This document shows positions 16,503 through 24,834 of a stretch of 64,000 nt of DNA, piece after piece. Made by a program: the position numbers and the translations under genes. The stretch is from DASWJZ01 sp963720705 (GTDB taxonomy: Bacteria > Pseudomonadota > Alphaproteobacteria > Rhizobiales > Afifellaceae), in assembly GCA_963720705.1 (NCBI GenBank), contig CAVRGJ010000006.1:351692-415691 (forward strand), in the 5' to 3' direction. Each line of letters begins with the position of its first letter. The first letter of the stretch is position 1. A model generated the notes under the pieces. It was given only the letters and a program-made list of their open reading frames with translations, searched no databases and had not been told where the DNA came from.

Positions 16503-17022
16503 CGTCGTCGGCCGGACGCTCCGCCACCGCCTCCGTCTGCTTTCGCCGCCAATCGTCGAGCCGCTTGGCCAGCACCTGATCGGATGTAGCCAGGATGGCG
16601 GCGGCAAGGAGCCCGGCATTGGCGGCGCCAGCCTTGCCGATGGCGAGCGTTCCGACCGGCACGCCGGCCGGCATCTGCACGATCGAATAAAGGCTGTCGG
16701 CGCCCTTGAGCGCGCTGGTCTCCACCGGAACGCCGAGCACCGGAAGCGTGGTCATTGCCGCGACCATGCCGGGAAGGTGCGCAGCGCCGCCCGCGCCGGC
16801 GATCACCACCTTGAAGCCCGCGGCGCGCGCGCCCTTGGCGAACTTCGTGAGCCGATCCGGCGTGCGGTGCGCCGAGACGATCTTCGCCTCATAGGGGATT
16901 TTGAGATCGTCGAGACGCTCCGCCGCGTGCCGCATCGTCGCCCAGTCGGACTGGCTGCCCATGACAATGGCCACGCGGGGAGCGGCGACTGGCCTTGGCT
17001 TTTTGGGCCGTTTCGGGGCCAT
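16489..17022 (-). CDS. purE: 5-(carboxyamino)imidazole ribonucleotide mutase
   Basis: 177-residue class I PurE, which converts N5-CAIR to CAIR. Motifs: VAIVMGSQSDWATM (phosphate-binding loop), VSAHRTPDRL with the catalytic His, and GAGGAAHLPGMVAAMT. A basic N-terminal tail (KRPKKPRPVAAPR) precedes the core. ATG 17022 was chosen; an upstream in-frame Met would add 17 non-conserved residues. It leads a purE-purK operon. Confidence 0.95.
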   Translation of the reverse strand: MAPKRPKKPRPVAAPRVAIVMGSQSDWATMRHAAERLDDLKIPYEAKIVSAHRTPDRLTKFAKGARAAGFKVVIAGAGGAAHLPGMVAAMTTLPVLGVPVETSALKGADSLYSIVQMPAGVPVGTLAIGKAGAANAGLLAAAILATSDQVLAKRLDDWRRKQTEAVAERPADDDVRP

Positions 17023-17122
17023 GCTTCCTTCAACCTGTGGATAAGTGGGGTAACGCGACGCGACGGCCCGCATGCCACATTTCGAGCTCCCGCTCCATGC
17101 CGGGAGCGGCGGAAAAGCGGCC

Positions 17123-17347
17123 TCAGGCGATAATGTCCGGAAGCAGCTTGTCCTCCAGCGCGGAGATGCGATCCTTCAGCATCAGCTTGCGCTTTTTCAA
17201 CCGCTGGATCTGCAAATTGTCGGGCCGCGGCTGGGATTCCAGCGCCGCGATGGAATCGTCCAGGTCCCGGTGCTCCTGCCTGAGCCGGGCCAGCTCGTTT
17301 CTGACCGCCGAATCAGTGACTTGGACCACCCGGCCTTCATCGCCCAT
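17123..17347 (-). CDS. DUF465 (YdcH-like) small coiled-coil protein A
   Basis: 74-residue DUF465 protein: LARLRQEHRDLDDSIAALES followed by LQIQRLKKRKLMLKDRISALEDKLLPDI, the family's antiparallel helical hairpin with a KKRKLxLKD motif. The start at 17347 is an ATG. Function is unknown; the family often occurs in pairs. A second member lies 166 bp away, transcribed in the opposite direction. It is upstream of purE on the same strand, with about 100 bp between them. Confidence 0.88.
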   Translation of the reverse strand: MGDEGRVVQVTDSAVRNELARLRQEHRDLDDSIAALESQPRPDNLQIQRLKKRKLMLKDRISALEDKLLPDIIA

Positions 17348-17512
17348 CGTGGTGCCTGCCTCCTCGGAATTCCCCGAAATACTAGCACGGAGGCGGATCG
17401 GACGAAATCGCATCGCCCCCTTTACGTAACGGTAGGTAACCGGCCGAACCCGTTCGACAGGAATCGGCGTTTGTGTCATTCTTTTTACATTCCGGCTTAG
17501 ATGGAGGCGCGA

Positions 17513-17689
17513 ATGCCCGTTGAATCGCATCTTGCGGAGCTCGAACGGCGACACCAGGCGTTGAAGCAGGAAATTCAGGAGGCACAGAGCCACCCCGGCT
17601 TCGACGAATTCGAGGTCACCACGCTGAAGCGTCGCAAGCTGCGTCTCAAGGATGAGATCGCGAGATTGAAGCAGGAGACCCTGCACTAA
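17513..17689 (+). CDS. DUF465 (YdcH-like) small coiled-coil protein B
   Basis: 58 residues: VESHLAELERRHQALKQEIQEAQ then FEVTTLKRRKLRLKDEIARLKQE, again the two-helix DUF465 pattern. ATG 17513 is used because GGAGG lies five to six bases upstream; the ATG at 17501 lacks a site. Divergent from the other DUF465 gene, so the pair may share regulation, and a heterodimeric coiled coil is conceivable. It is followed by two strong hairpins. Confidence 0.86.
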   Translation: MPVESHLAELERRHQALKQEIQEAQSHPGFDEFEVTTLKRRKLRLKDEIARLKQETLH

Positions 17690-17705
17690 GAGCAGGTCGA
17701 GTGAG

Positions 17706-17757
17706 GGGGCGCCGCCAAAGGCGCCCCGTCTGCGTAAGAGGGCGCCTTCGGGCGCCC
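17706..17757 (+). terminator. Tandem hairpins, likely terminator
   Basis: GGGGCGCC/GGCGCCCC (17706-17727) and GGGCGCC-TTCG-GGCGCCC (17740-17757, a UUCG tetraloop). The second is followed by TTCGCATTTTGCC, so U-richness is modest. Placed to end the DUF465 B transcript. Confidence 0.75.
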
Positions 17758-17870
17758 TTCGCATTTTGCCGGCACAGGACCGCGCGCCGGAAAATTGCCT
17801 TTAGATCGCCTCGCCTTCGCCCGCGACGATCCCCACTTCGCGAGAAAGGGGGCCATCGGAACCAAGAAAG

Positions 17871-18440
17871 ATGACGCCGGCGCTTCTTTTTCGCCTCGCA
17901 TGGGGGATCTGGCTGCTCTCGTGGATCGTGGCCGCTTTCTGGTCGTCGAAAGCCACCGCGCGCTCTTCCGCCCGCGAAGGCTTCACCTACGGCATACCCA
18001 TCTTCGTCGGGGCGTGGCTGTTGTTCGGCGAGACGTCGCGGCTGTTCCACGCCGCGAGGCTCTGGCACGTCGGCATCGCCGGCGCCTGGACGCTCGCCTC
18101 GCTAACGATACCTTGCTTCCTCTTCGCCTGGTGGGCGCGCATCTACCTCGGCGACCTCTGGTCGGCCCAGATCACGCGCAAGGGCGACCACCGCGTCGTC
18201 GACACCGGTCCCTACGCGATCGTCCGCCACCCGATCTACACTGGGCTGATAGCCGCGACGTTTCTCACCGCTGCCGCGAAGGCGACCCTGCCGGCCATTG
18301 CCGGCGCCGCGCTGATCGCGCTCGGGCTTTGGCTGAAGGCGCGCCTTGAGGAACGCTTCCTGTCTGAGGAACTCGGTTCCGACGCCTATGCCGCGTATCG
18401 ACACAAAGTCCCGATGCTCATCCCATTCGCTCCGCGCTAA
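17871..18440 (+). CDS. Isoprenylcysteine carboxyl methyltransferase-like membrane protein
   Basis: 189-residue membrane protein with about five hydrophobic segments. The C-terminal signature VVDTGPYAIVRHPIYTGLIAAT is the SAM-binding NxGxxxxxRHPxYxG type of the ICMT/PEMT family, with the conserved tail ARLEERFLSEELGSDAYAAYRHKVPMLIPF. Bacterial members methylate unknown small lipids or carboxylates. The start ATG lies 180 bp after DUF465 B. It is convergent with the acyl-CoA ligase gene, 10 bp apart. Confidence 0.88.
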   Translation: MTPALLFRLAWGIWLLSWIVAAFWSSKATARSSAREGFTYGIPIFVGAWLLFGETSRLFHAARLWHVGIAGAWTLASLTIPCFLFAWWARIYLGDLWSAQITRKGDHRVVDTGPYAIVRHPIYTGLIAATFLTAAAKATLPAIAGAALIALGLWLKARLEERFLSEELGSDAYAAYRHKVPMLIPFAPR

Positions 18441-18449
18441 GCGGCTCGC

Positions 18450-20096
18450 TTATTCGAGCGATTTCACCGCTTCCCTGAGCCTGAACTTCTGCACTTTGCC
18501 GGTCGAGGTTTTCGGGATTTCGGCGAAGACGATGCGACGCGGGCACTTGTAGCGAGCGAGATGCTTGCGGGCGTGTGCGACGAGTTCCTCCTCGGTCGCG
18601 CTCGCTCCCGGCTTCAGCTCGACAAAGGCAAGCGGCGTCTCGCCCCATTTCTCGTCGGGCTTAGCGACGACGGCGACGACGGCGACGGCGGGGTGCTTGT
18701 AGAGTGCCTCCTCAACCTCGATGGAGGAGATGTTCTCGCCGCCGGAGATGATGATGTCCTTCGAGCGGTCCTTGATCTGCACATAGCCGTCGGGATGAAC
18801 CACGCCGAGATCGCCGGAGTGGAACCAGCCGTCCTTCAGCGCCGCGTCGGTCGCCGCCGGGTTCTTGAGATAGCCCTTCATGACGATGTTGCCGCGGAAG
18901 AAGACCTCGCCGAGCGTCTCGCCATCGGCCGGCACGGGGCGAAGCGACTGGGGGTCGAACACCCCGAGGTCCTCGAGCGCCGGGTAGCGCACGCCCTGCC
19001 GCGCCTTCCGCGCGGCCTGCGCCGGCGCGTCGAGCGCATCCCATTCGCTCTTCCACTCGTTGACCACCGCCGGCCCGTAGGTCTCGGTCAGCCCGTAGAC
19101 ATGCGTCACCGAGAAGCCGGCCTCGGCCATCGCCTTCAAAACCGATTCCGGCGGCGGCGCAGCAGCAGTGATGAACGCAACCTTTTGCTCGAATCGGCGC
19201 TTGTCGGCCTCGGCCGCGTTGACGATGGTCGCCATGACCGCCGGCGCCCCGCAAAGATGTGTCACGCGGTGCTCCGCGATCGCCTCGAAGATCGCCCTTG
19301 CCCGCACCCATCGCAGGCACACATGTGTTCCGGCGACGGCGGAGAGCGTCCACGGAAAGCACCAGCCGTTGCAGTGGAACATCGGCAGCGTCCAGAGATA
19401 AACCGGATGCCGCCCCATCCCGCCGGCGAGCGCGTTCGCGTAGCACATCAGCGCGGCGCCGCGATGGTGATAGACGACGCCCTTCGGGTTGCCGGTGGTG
19501 CCGGACGTGTAGTTCAGGCTGATCGCATCCCACTCGTCGGCCGGCATGCGCCATTCGAAGCCGGGGTCGCCCTCCGCGATCAGCATTTCATAGTCGAGCG
19601 CGCCGATCGGTGCGCCCTTCTTGGTCGGCGCCTCGGCAGGATACTCGGAATCGTCGAAGTCGATGACCAGCGGCTTCGCCCGCATCTTTGCGAGCGCCTC
19701 CGCCATTACCGCGGAGAATTCGGTGTCGACGATCACGGCCTTCGATTCGGAGTGATCGAGCTGGAAGGCGATCAGAGCGGCGTCGAGGCGTGTATTGATC
19801 GCCTGCAGCACCGCGCCGAGCATCGGCACGCCGTAATGCGCTTCAAGCATGGGCGGCGTGTTCGCCAGCATGACGGAAACGGTGTCGCCAACCCCGATCC
19901 CACGCCGTGCAAGCGCCGATGCAAGCTGGCGAGCGCGCCGGTAGAACTCGCCGTAGCTGACGCGCCGCAGGCCGTGCACGACGGCCGGATGATCGGGAAA
20001 GGTCCGCGCGGATCTGTCGAGAAAGACGAGCGGCGTCAGCGGTTGGTAGTTCGCCGCACTTTTCGGGAGGTCGTCATTGTAGGCGGAGCGCGTCAC
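18450..20096 (-). CDS. Acyl-CoA ligase (AMP-forming, AlkK/medium-chain type)
   Basis: 548-residue member of the ANL superfamily, which makes acyl-CoA from a fatty acid, ATP and CoA through an acyl-AMP. Motifs: P-loop SLNYTSGTTGNPKGVVYHHRG near residue 190, YGLTETYGP, GWFHSGDLGVVHPDGYVQIKDRSKDIIISGGENIS, and the C-terminal catalytic PKTSTGKVQKFRLRE. The N-terminal PLTPLVFLDRSARTFPDHPAVVHG is typical of the AlkK/medium-chain group. It lies next to zapA on the same strand but is separated by a gap of about 45 bp; no lipid pathway gene adjoins. Confidence 0.92.
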   Translation of the reverse strand: MTRSAYNDDLPKSAANYQPLTPLVFLDRSARTFPDHPAVVHGLRRVSYGEFYRRARQLASALARRGIGVGDTVSVMLANTPPMLEAHYGVPMLGAVLQAINTRLDAALIAFQLDHSESKAVIVDTEFSAVMAEALAKMRAKPLVIDFDDSEYPAEAPTKKGAPIGALDYEMLIAEGDPGFEWRMPADEWDAISLNYTSGTTGNPKGVVYHHRGAALMCYANALAGGMGRHPVYLWTLPMFHCNGWCFPWTLSAVAGTHVCLRWVRARAIFEAIAEHRVTHLCGAPAVMATIVNAAEADKRRFEQKVAFITAAAPPPESVLKAMAEAGFSVTHVYGLTETYGPAVVNEWKSEWDALDAPAQAARKARQGVRYPALEDLGVFDPQSLRPVPADGETLGEVFFRGNIVMKGYLKNPAATDAALKDGWFHSGDLGVVHPDGYVQIKDRSKDIIISGGENISSIEVEEALYKHPAVAVVAVVAKPDEKWGETPLAFVELKPGASATEEELVAHARKHLARYKCPRRIVFAEIPKTSTGKVQKFRLREAVKSLE

Positions 20097-20140
20097 GTAT
20101 TGCCACCGGTACTGACCCTAAAGGAGGCCGCATCTCAAAA

Positions 20141-20527
20141 CTAGGCGGCGTCGCCCTGTTCTGTCGCGGTCAGCCCACGCAAGCGCTCCGCGATCCGCTC
20201 CACGCGTGACGCGGCGCGGTTCAAGCTCTCGGCAAAATTCTGTGCCAGTCCGTCGATGCGCATGGCGGTGTCGGTACGCCCGTCGCGCAGAAGCTGTATC
20301 TCCTGCTCCAGGCGTCTAAGCCGCTCCTCGGTGTCACCGAGACGGTCGGTCATGAGGATACCCGCCATCACCATCAGACGCTGGTCGCCGATCTCGCCGA
20401 GCACGCCGCGAAGCTCGTTGATCGCCGAGTCGAAGCGCTGGCCGAGCTCAGCCACATGGTCCTCCTCGCCGTCTTCACAGGCCATGCGGTAAACACGCCC
20501 GTTTACGGTGAGATTGACCTGCGCCAT
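20141..20527 (-). CDS. zapA: Cell division protein ZapA
   Basis: 128-residue ZapA, which bundles FtsZ filaments at midcell. MAQVNLTVNGRVYRMACEDGEEDHVAELGQRFDSAINELR is the dimerisation head; the C-terminal coiled coil RLEQEIQLLRDGRTDTAMRIDGLAQ follows. The start overlaps the stop of the DUF4164 gene (TGATG), the standard alphaproteobacterial pair. The 6S RNA and ygfA normally downstream are not here: they are about 20 kb away at the window's left. Confidence 0.92.
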   Translation of the reverse strand: MAQVNLTVNGRVYRMACEDGEEDHVAELGQRFDSAINELRGVLGEIGDQRLMVMAGILMTDRLGDTEERLRRLEQEIQLLRDGRTDTAMRIDGLAQNFAESLNRAASRVERIAERLRGLTATEQGDAA

Positions 20528-20808
20528 CAGCCTCCCTCCTCGTCCGCGGCGAGCACCGTGCGAATGGTCTCGATCGCGCTGTCGAGGCGACGCGACACGT
20601 CGCGGTTGATCGTTTCGAGCTTGGCCGCGCGCGCCTGCACCTGATCGAGCCTTTCGGCCAGGCTCGCGCGGTCCGAGGAAAGCATCTGCACCTCCTCGAC
20701 GAGCGTATCGGCGCCTTGCGAAAGCGATAAGCGCTCCTCGACGACATGCTCCAGGGTTTGGAGCGCCGCCTCCAGTCGCTTCACCGCTTGTTCCGTCGGG
20801 GACGGCAT
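20527..20808 (-). CDS. DUF4164 family coiled-coil protein
   Basis: 93 residues, mostly helix with heptads: VKRLEAALQTLEHVVEERLSL, then EEVQMLSSDRASLAERLDQVQARAAKLETINRDVSRRLDSAIETIRTVL. This is the usual upstream partner of zapA in Rhizobiales; a role in division is inferred from that linkage only. ATG 20808 (MPSPTEQ) was picked over the longer frame because the extension is low-complexity and unlike the family. It reads into zapA with a one-base stop-start overlap. Confidence 0.86.
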   Translation of the reverse strand: MPSPTEQAVKRLEAALQTLEHVVEERLSLSQGADTLVEEVQMLSSDRASLAERLDQVQARAAKLETINRDVSRRLDSAIETIRTVLAADEEGG

Positions 20809-21061
20809 ACACCCGCCCTTTTTCGCCCGAGTCGAGAGCCTGCTTTCTACCCGATCGCGCCGCTCAATCAAGCGGTTGCAGGACGAAAATTCAGCGATAC
20901 TTGAAGCTGCGGGGCGTCGCGCCCGGACTTCCGGCCGGTTTGGCGGCCGGCGGTTCAAGCCGGGCGAGCCGAGTCACGGCCGCCAGCGAAGGCTTTGGCT
21001 AAGCCCGGCACCGCCTGCTAGGGATGGCGGCCAAGCAATAAAACAATATCGCGGGGACGAG

Positions 21062-21691
21062 ATGCCCTTGGAGATCATCGGTCCGGGCTTCGGGCGCACC
21101 GGCACGAATTCCCTCAAGCTTGCGCTTGAGCAGCTGGGGTTCGGGCCCTGCCATCACATGTTCGAAGTGCGCGACAATCCCGATCTTCTCCCGGATTGGG
21201 AGGCGGCGTCGCGCGGAGAGACGCTCGATTGGGACAAGGTCTTCGCCGGATACCGGTCACAGGTCGATTGGCCCGGCGCAAAATACTGGCGCGAGCTCGC
21301 GACACATTTTCCCAAGGCGAAAGTGATCTTGACGGTACGCGATCCCGACGAGTGGTTCGACAGCGCGCAGGCTACGATCTGGCCGTTCGTCGCCGCTCGC
21401 GGCACGCATCCTTCAGAGCATGCGAACGCCATCGCCGCGATGGCGTATCGACTCGTCGTGCTCACGACTTTCGATGGCCGGATGACGGATCGCGAGCACG
21501 CCACGCAAATCTTCAAGGAGCACATCGCGGAGGTTCAGGCCACAATTCCCGCCGATCGCCTTCTAACCTACGATCTGCGCGATGGCTGGGAGCCGCTCTG
21601 CGAATTCCTCGGAGTCGAGGTCCCGGACATTCCATTCCCAAAGACCAATTCGTCGAAGCAATTTCACGAGGAGGAGTGGAAGAAGGAATAG
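21062..21691 (+). CDS. Sulfotransferase family protein
   Basis: 209-residue sulfotransferase-4 type protein. IIGPGFGRTGTNSLKLALEQLGF is the PAPS phosphate loop, VILTVRDPDEWFDS holds the second PAPS contact and RLLTYDLRDGWEPLCEFLGVEVPDIPFPKTN is the family C-terminal motif. The acceptor is unknown; family members occur in bacteria as accessory genes. ATG 21062 is preceded by GGGGACGAG. The gene interrupts the usual zapA/tkt neighbourhood and sits beside pseudogenes, so it belongs to a variable patch. Confidence 0.85.
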   Translation: MPLEIIGPGFGRTGTNSLKLALEQLGFGPCHHMFEVRDNPDLLPDWEAASRGETLDWDKVFAGYRSQVDWPGAKYWRELATHFPKAKVILTVRDPDEWFDSAQATIWPFVAARGTHPSEHANAIAAMAYRLVVLTTFDGRMTDREHATQIFKEHIAEVQATIPADRLLTYDLRDGWEPLCEFLGVEVPDIPFPKTNSSKQFHEEEWKKE

Positions 21692-21764
21692 TCGAGATCG
21701 GATCGCGCCCGAAGATACGATGTGTCCGGCGACGCCCTTGGAAAGGTTTGCGGCGCTAGAGCCG

Positions 21765-22608
21765 TCAGTCCGGCAGTCCCGCCTCGCGCAAGCCTTCCTC
21801 CCATAGCTCAAAATCCTGCTGGCGCCCGAAGGGCAGCAGATCCTTCAGGTTGGACATCCGCAGCGTCGGATTGAGCTGGCGCAGGCGGGCGACGGCTTTC
21901 TGTGCCTCGGTGAGCTTTCCTGCTTTTGCGCCGGCTGCGGCTGCCACGCAGATGGCCATGAAGAAATTCGGTTGCCGTCGGCGAAGTAGTCCTGCTCGGC
22001 ATCGCCGCTCATGTTCTGGAACGGCAGCACGGCGATCGAGGGCTTGTCGGGGAGGCTGAGATCGGCGGGCGCCGAAGCGCCGACATCCGTCGTCGGTTCC
22101 GGGCGCAGGCGATAGGCCCGAACCGGGCGGGAGATGTTCTTGACCGTCTGCTCGCCCATGTCCTCGAACGCGCAGTCGAGCTTTCCGCGCACCTCGTCAT
22201 AGATCTTGGCCGAGATGCAGATGCCGCCCGGCTTCGCCAGCGCGTCGAGCCGCGCGGCGATGTTGACGCCCTCGCCGTAGATGTCCTCCCCTTCCCCGAT
22301 CACATTGCCGAGGTTGATGCCAATGCGAAACACGATCCGCTGGGCCTCGGGCAGCGGCTCGTTCGCCTCCGCCATCTTGCGCTGCAACTCCAGGGCGCCC
22401 GTGACCGCGTTCACCGCGCTGCCGAACTCGATCAGCGCCCCATCGCCGATGACCTTGACGATGCGACCGCTATGCGCGCGGACGGTAGGCTCGAGAACGG
22501 ACGCACGTCGCTCCTGCAGGGCCGCGAGCGTACCAGCCTCGCCGCCTCCATCAGGCGGCTGTAGCCGACGACGTCTGCCATCAACACAGCGGCCAGGCGG
22601 CGTTCCAT
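21765..22608 (-). pseudogene. Class III adenylate cyclase-TolB-TPR protein, decayed
   Basis: Read from 22608 the frame begins MERRLAAVLMADVVGYSRLMEA, then loses one base near 22541-22543. In the next frame it continues as a cyclase domain (VRAHSGRIVKVIGDGALIEF, FRIGINLGNVI, YGEGVNIAARL) and the start of the TolB/FlgO-like region (SIAVLPFQNMSGDAEQDYFADG). It then jumps, in another frame, to the last TPR and tail (PNFFMAICVAAAAGAKAGKLTEAQ to GLREAGLPD). Intact relatives are about 580 residues; here most of the TolB and TPR regions are deleted. Cyclase catalysis would be lost at the frameshift. Confidence 0.9.
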
Positions 22609-22732
22609 GTCTGCCTATTACCTCCGGCGCGCGAGACTAGCCTCCGCCGACAAGACAATCCAAGCCTTCGCGAGGCGATGGTTCTCGGCGCTGGAGGCAG
22701 GCGAGTGAGCGAAACCGTGTCCGGCAGCGTCG

Positions 22733-23383
22733 CTAAGCGCTCGGTTCCACGGGATGCTCGAGCGCGAAGGCGAAGTCGCGGCCTAATCCCTTGAACGACA
22801 GGGTGATCCAGATCAGCGCCATCGGCTCGAGGAGCCGCGCCGCCGCCAGACCCCCAAGGTCGACGGGCTCGAATTCCAGGCTCCGCACCAGCTCAAGCAC
22901 CTTGGGCTTCCGCTCCGCGTCGTCGCCGGCGACGAGCATGAGGGGCTGCTGATAGAAGCGCGCGGCGCTCGCCATGTTGTTGGCCCCGGTCGTGTTGAAG
23001 ACCTTGAAGACGCTCGCGCCCCTTGCCCAGCCCGCCACCGCTTCTCCGCCGGAGCGATCGTGCCCGATCTCAAGCGCCAGCGATCCGTCGCGCATGACGA
23101 GCGGGTTGGTGCAGTCGAGGACGATCTTGCCCGACAAATTGCCCGCCGATGCGATCGCCGCTTCGGTCGCAGGCCACGGCGTCGCCAGAATGACGAACTC
23201 TGCCGGGGCAACGGCCTCGTCGACGGCATGCACGGAAGCGTTTGCGACGCCGTTGCTCAAGCCGGCATGTCGTGGAGAACCCGGGTCGCGGACTCCATAG
23301 CGAACCGTGTGACTAAGAGCGGCAAAGGCGCCCCCGAGAGCGCTTCCGACGCTCCCGGCCCCGATGACTGCGATGACCGACAT
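22733..23383 (-). CDS. F420-dependent NADP reductase-like oxidoreductase
   Basis: 216-residue Rossmann protein of the NADP/F420 oxidoreductase family: VIAVIGAGSVGSALGGAFAALSHTVRYGVRD at the N-terminus, FVILATPW in the middle, GKIVLDCTNPLV and SVFKVFNTTGANNM. Related proteins use NADPH with F420 or with unknown substrates; no F420 synthesis gene is in the window, so NADPH-linked reduction of something else is as likely. ATG 23383 was chosen since the glycine motif should start by residue 8. It stands alone on the minus strand. Confidence 0.8.
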   Translation of the reverse strand: MSVIAVIGAGSVGSALGGAFAALSHTVRYGVRDPGSPRHAGLSNGVANASVHAVDEAVAPAEFVILATPWPATEAAIASAGNLSGKIVLDCTNPLVMRDGSLALEIGHDRSGGEAVAGWARGASVFKVFNTTGANNMASAARFYQQPLMLVAGDDAERKPKVLELVRSLEFEPVDLGGLAAARLLEPMALIWITLSFKGLGRDFAFALEHPVEPSA

Positions 23384-23540
23384 GGCAAGCTCCAGCTGTT
23401 CCAAGGCACCAAAGCTGGACTCGCGGAGGCGGCCGCGCAAGCGAACCCTCGGCGCGCCACTCAACGCGGAGTTAAGGCCGCTCGCTCGTTCAGGTGGGCC
23501 GGGCCGATCGCAGAAAGCTCCGCGCCACGCCCCTCATCGC

Positions 23541-24623
23541 TTAGGCGTCGACGACGAGCGTCTCCACCGAAAGGATTGTGGGCAGGTGCTGCGCGATCTC
23601 CTGCCAGCTGTCGCCCTCGTCGGAGCTCGCGAAGAGCGAGCCGGAGTTCGTGCCGAAATAGACGCCCGCCGGATCGAGCCGGTCGGTGGCCATTGCCTGG
23701 CGGAGAACCGCGAAGAACGCGTTTTGTTGCGGCAGGCCCTCGCGCCGCGCCTCCCATGTGTCGCCGCCGTCGCGCGTGCGCCAGACCGCCGCCTTGCCGT
23801 CCGGCGGGAAGCGGCCAGCCTCTGCGCCGTTGAGCGGCAGCAGAAAGAGCGTCTCGGGATCGCGCGGATGCACCGCCGCCGGGAAGCCAAAGGAGGACGG
23901 CAGGCCCGCTTCGATGCTCTCCCATGTCCGTCCGCCGTCGTCACTCCGATACATGCCGCAATGGTTCTGCTGGTAGAGGCGACCCGTCTCCGGCGCTCTG
24001 ACCAGGCAATGTACGCATTGCCCGAACACCGGATAGCGCTGCCCCTCCGGCATGAAGTCGGCACGCGTGCCGCTGTTGCGGGGCTCCCAGGTCTTGCCGC
24101 CGTCGCCGGAATGGAAGACGCCGACCGCGGACATCCCAACCCAGATCTGGTCCTCGTCCTGCGGGTCGAGGGCAATCGAGTGGAGAATGAGCCCGGCGCC
24201 GCCGCCGCGCCACTCGGGGCGCGTCGGATGCTTCTGCAGACCTTCGACATGCTGCCACGACTGGCCGCCATCGCTGCTCTTGAAGAGCCCCGCGGGCTTC
24301 ACGCCCGCATAGAGGTCACCGTTCCGTCGCGCGAGGCTCCACACCGCTTTGACCGGTTCGGCGGTGCCCTCTTCGTAAACGAGCCCTTCGCCGGAGCGCG
24401 TCCAGGTCTCACCGAGGTCGGTCGACTTCCAAACGTCATGGCCGAACCAGTCGTTGCCGCCCCCGGCATAGATTGCGCCGCTCGCCTCGTCGCCGATGAC
24501 ATGGTTCAGCGGCCACCCCTCGCAAAGCGGTCCGCTAAGCTCCCATGAGCGCCGCTTCACGTCGCCCTTCGCCAGGAACGCACCCTTTGTCGTGCCAATG
24601 AGGACGATGACTTTTTTCGCCAA
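23541..24623 (-). CDS. BNR/sialidase-like beta-propeller protein
   Basis: 360 residues with repeated Asp-box-like turns: STDLGETWTRSGEG, SSDGGQSWQHVEG, SGDGGKTWEPRNSG, SDDGGRTWESIEAG, RDGGDTWEARREG, SSDEGDSWQEI, spaced through the protein as in six-bladed BNR propellers. Sialidase catalytic residues are not apparent, so enzymatic function is uncertain; it may bind a glycan or protein. No signal peptide is visible. The start is a TTG at 24623, chosen because GAGGGAGGGAAG sits just upstream and the family begins KKVIVLIGTTKGAFLAKG. Confidence 0.82.
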   Translation of the reverse strand: MAKKVIVLIGTTKGAFLAKGDVKRRSWELSGPLCEGWPLNHVIGDEASGAIYAGGGNDWFGHDVWKSTDLGETWTRSGEGLVYEEGTAEPVKAVWSLARRNGDLYAGVKPAGLFKSSDGGQSWQHVEGLQKHPTRPEWRGGGAGLILHSIALDPQDEDQIWVGMSAVGVFHSGDGGKTWEPRNSGTRADFMPEGQRYPVFGQCVHCLVRAPETGRLYQQNHCGMYRSDDGGRTWESIEAGLPSSFGFPAAVHPRDPETLFLLPLNGAEAGRFPPDGKAAVWRTRDGGDTWEARREGLPQQNAFFAVLRQAMATDRLDPAGVYFGTNSGSLFASSDEGDSWQEIAQHLPTILSVETLVVDA

Positions 24624-24688
24624 TCTTCCCTCCCTCGTCCGGAGCAAATCGCCGGCAGACGGACGGCCGTCGGCCGGCACCGCCCTCG

Positions 24689-24795
24689 CTATTGTTCCGT
24701 TCCCTCGAAGGCTTTTTTGAGTTCGGCAATGTCGAACTTCACCATCTTCAGCATGGCCTGCCCGATTCGGCCTATCGCAATGCGCAACCGCATCG
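24689..24795 (-). pseudogene. Remnant of a VOC (PhnB-like) protein C-terminus
   Basis: On the minus strand a short frame reads RIGQAMLKMVKFDIAELKKAFEGTEQ and stops at 24689. This is like the C-terminal helix of PhnB/VOC-type proteins, which often end in an AMLKMxKxDIAALExAFEG pattern. The rest of the domain is missing, and its place is taken by the promoter of the MarR gene. I call it the leftover of a deletion. Identification rests on one helix. Confidence 0.5.
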
Positions 24796-24811
24796 TGACT
24801 GGACAATTTGC

Positions 24812-24823
24812 GTTGATATCAAC
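24812..24823. promoter_or_regulatory. Palindromic operator, likely for the MarR regulator
   Basis: GTTGATATCAAC is a perfect 12-base palindrome ending 11 bases before the marR ATG. MarR repressors usually bind such dyads to control their own and neighbouring genes. Autoregulation is inferred. Confidence 0.6.
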
Positions 24824-24834
24824 ATTATGGCCCG

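Noticed and set aside
21845..22414. Intact short adenylate cyclase
   Set aside because: It lacks the N-terminal metal-binding segment, which lies upstream in another frame, and ends in an out-of-frame tail.
24663..24700. Rho-independent terminator with CGGCCGTCGGCCG
   Set aside because: The hairpin has no U-tract in either direction and overlaps ordinary GC-rich sequence.
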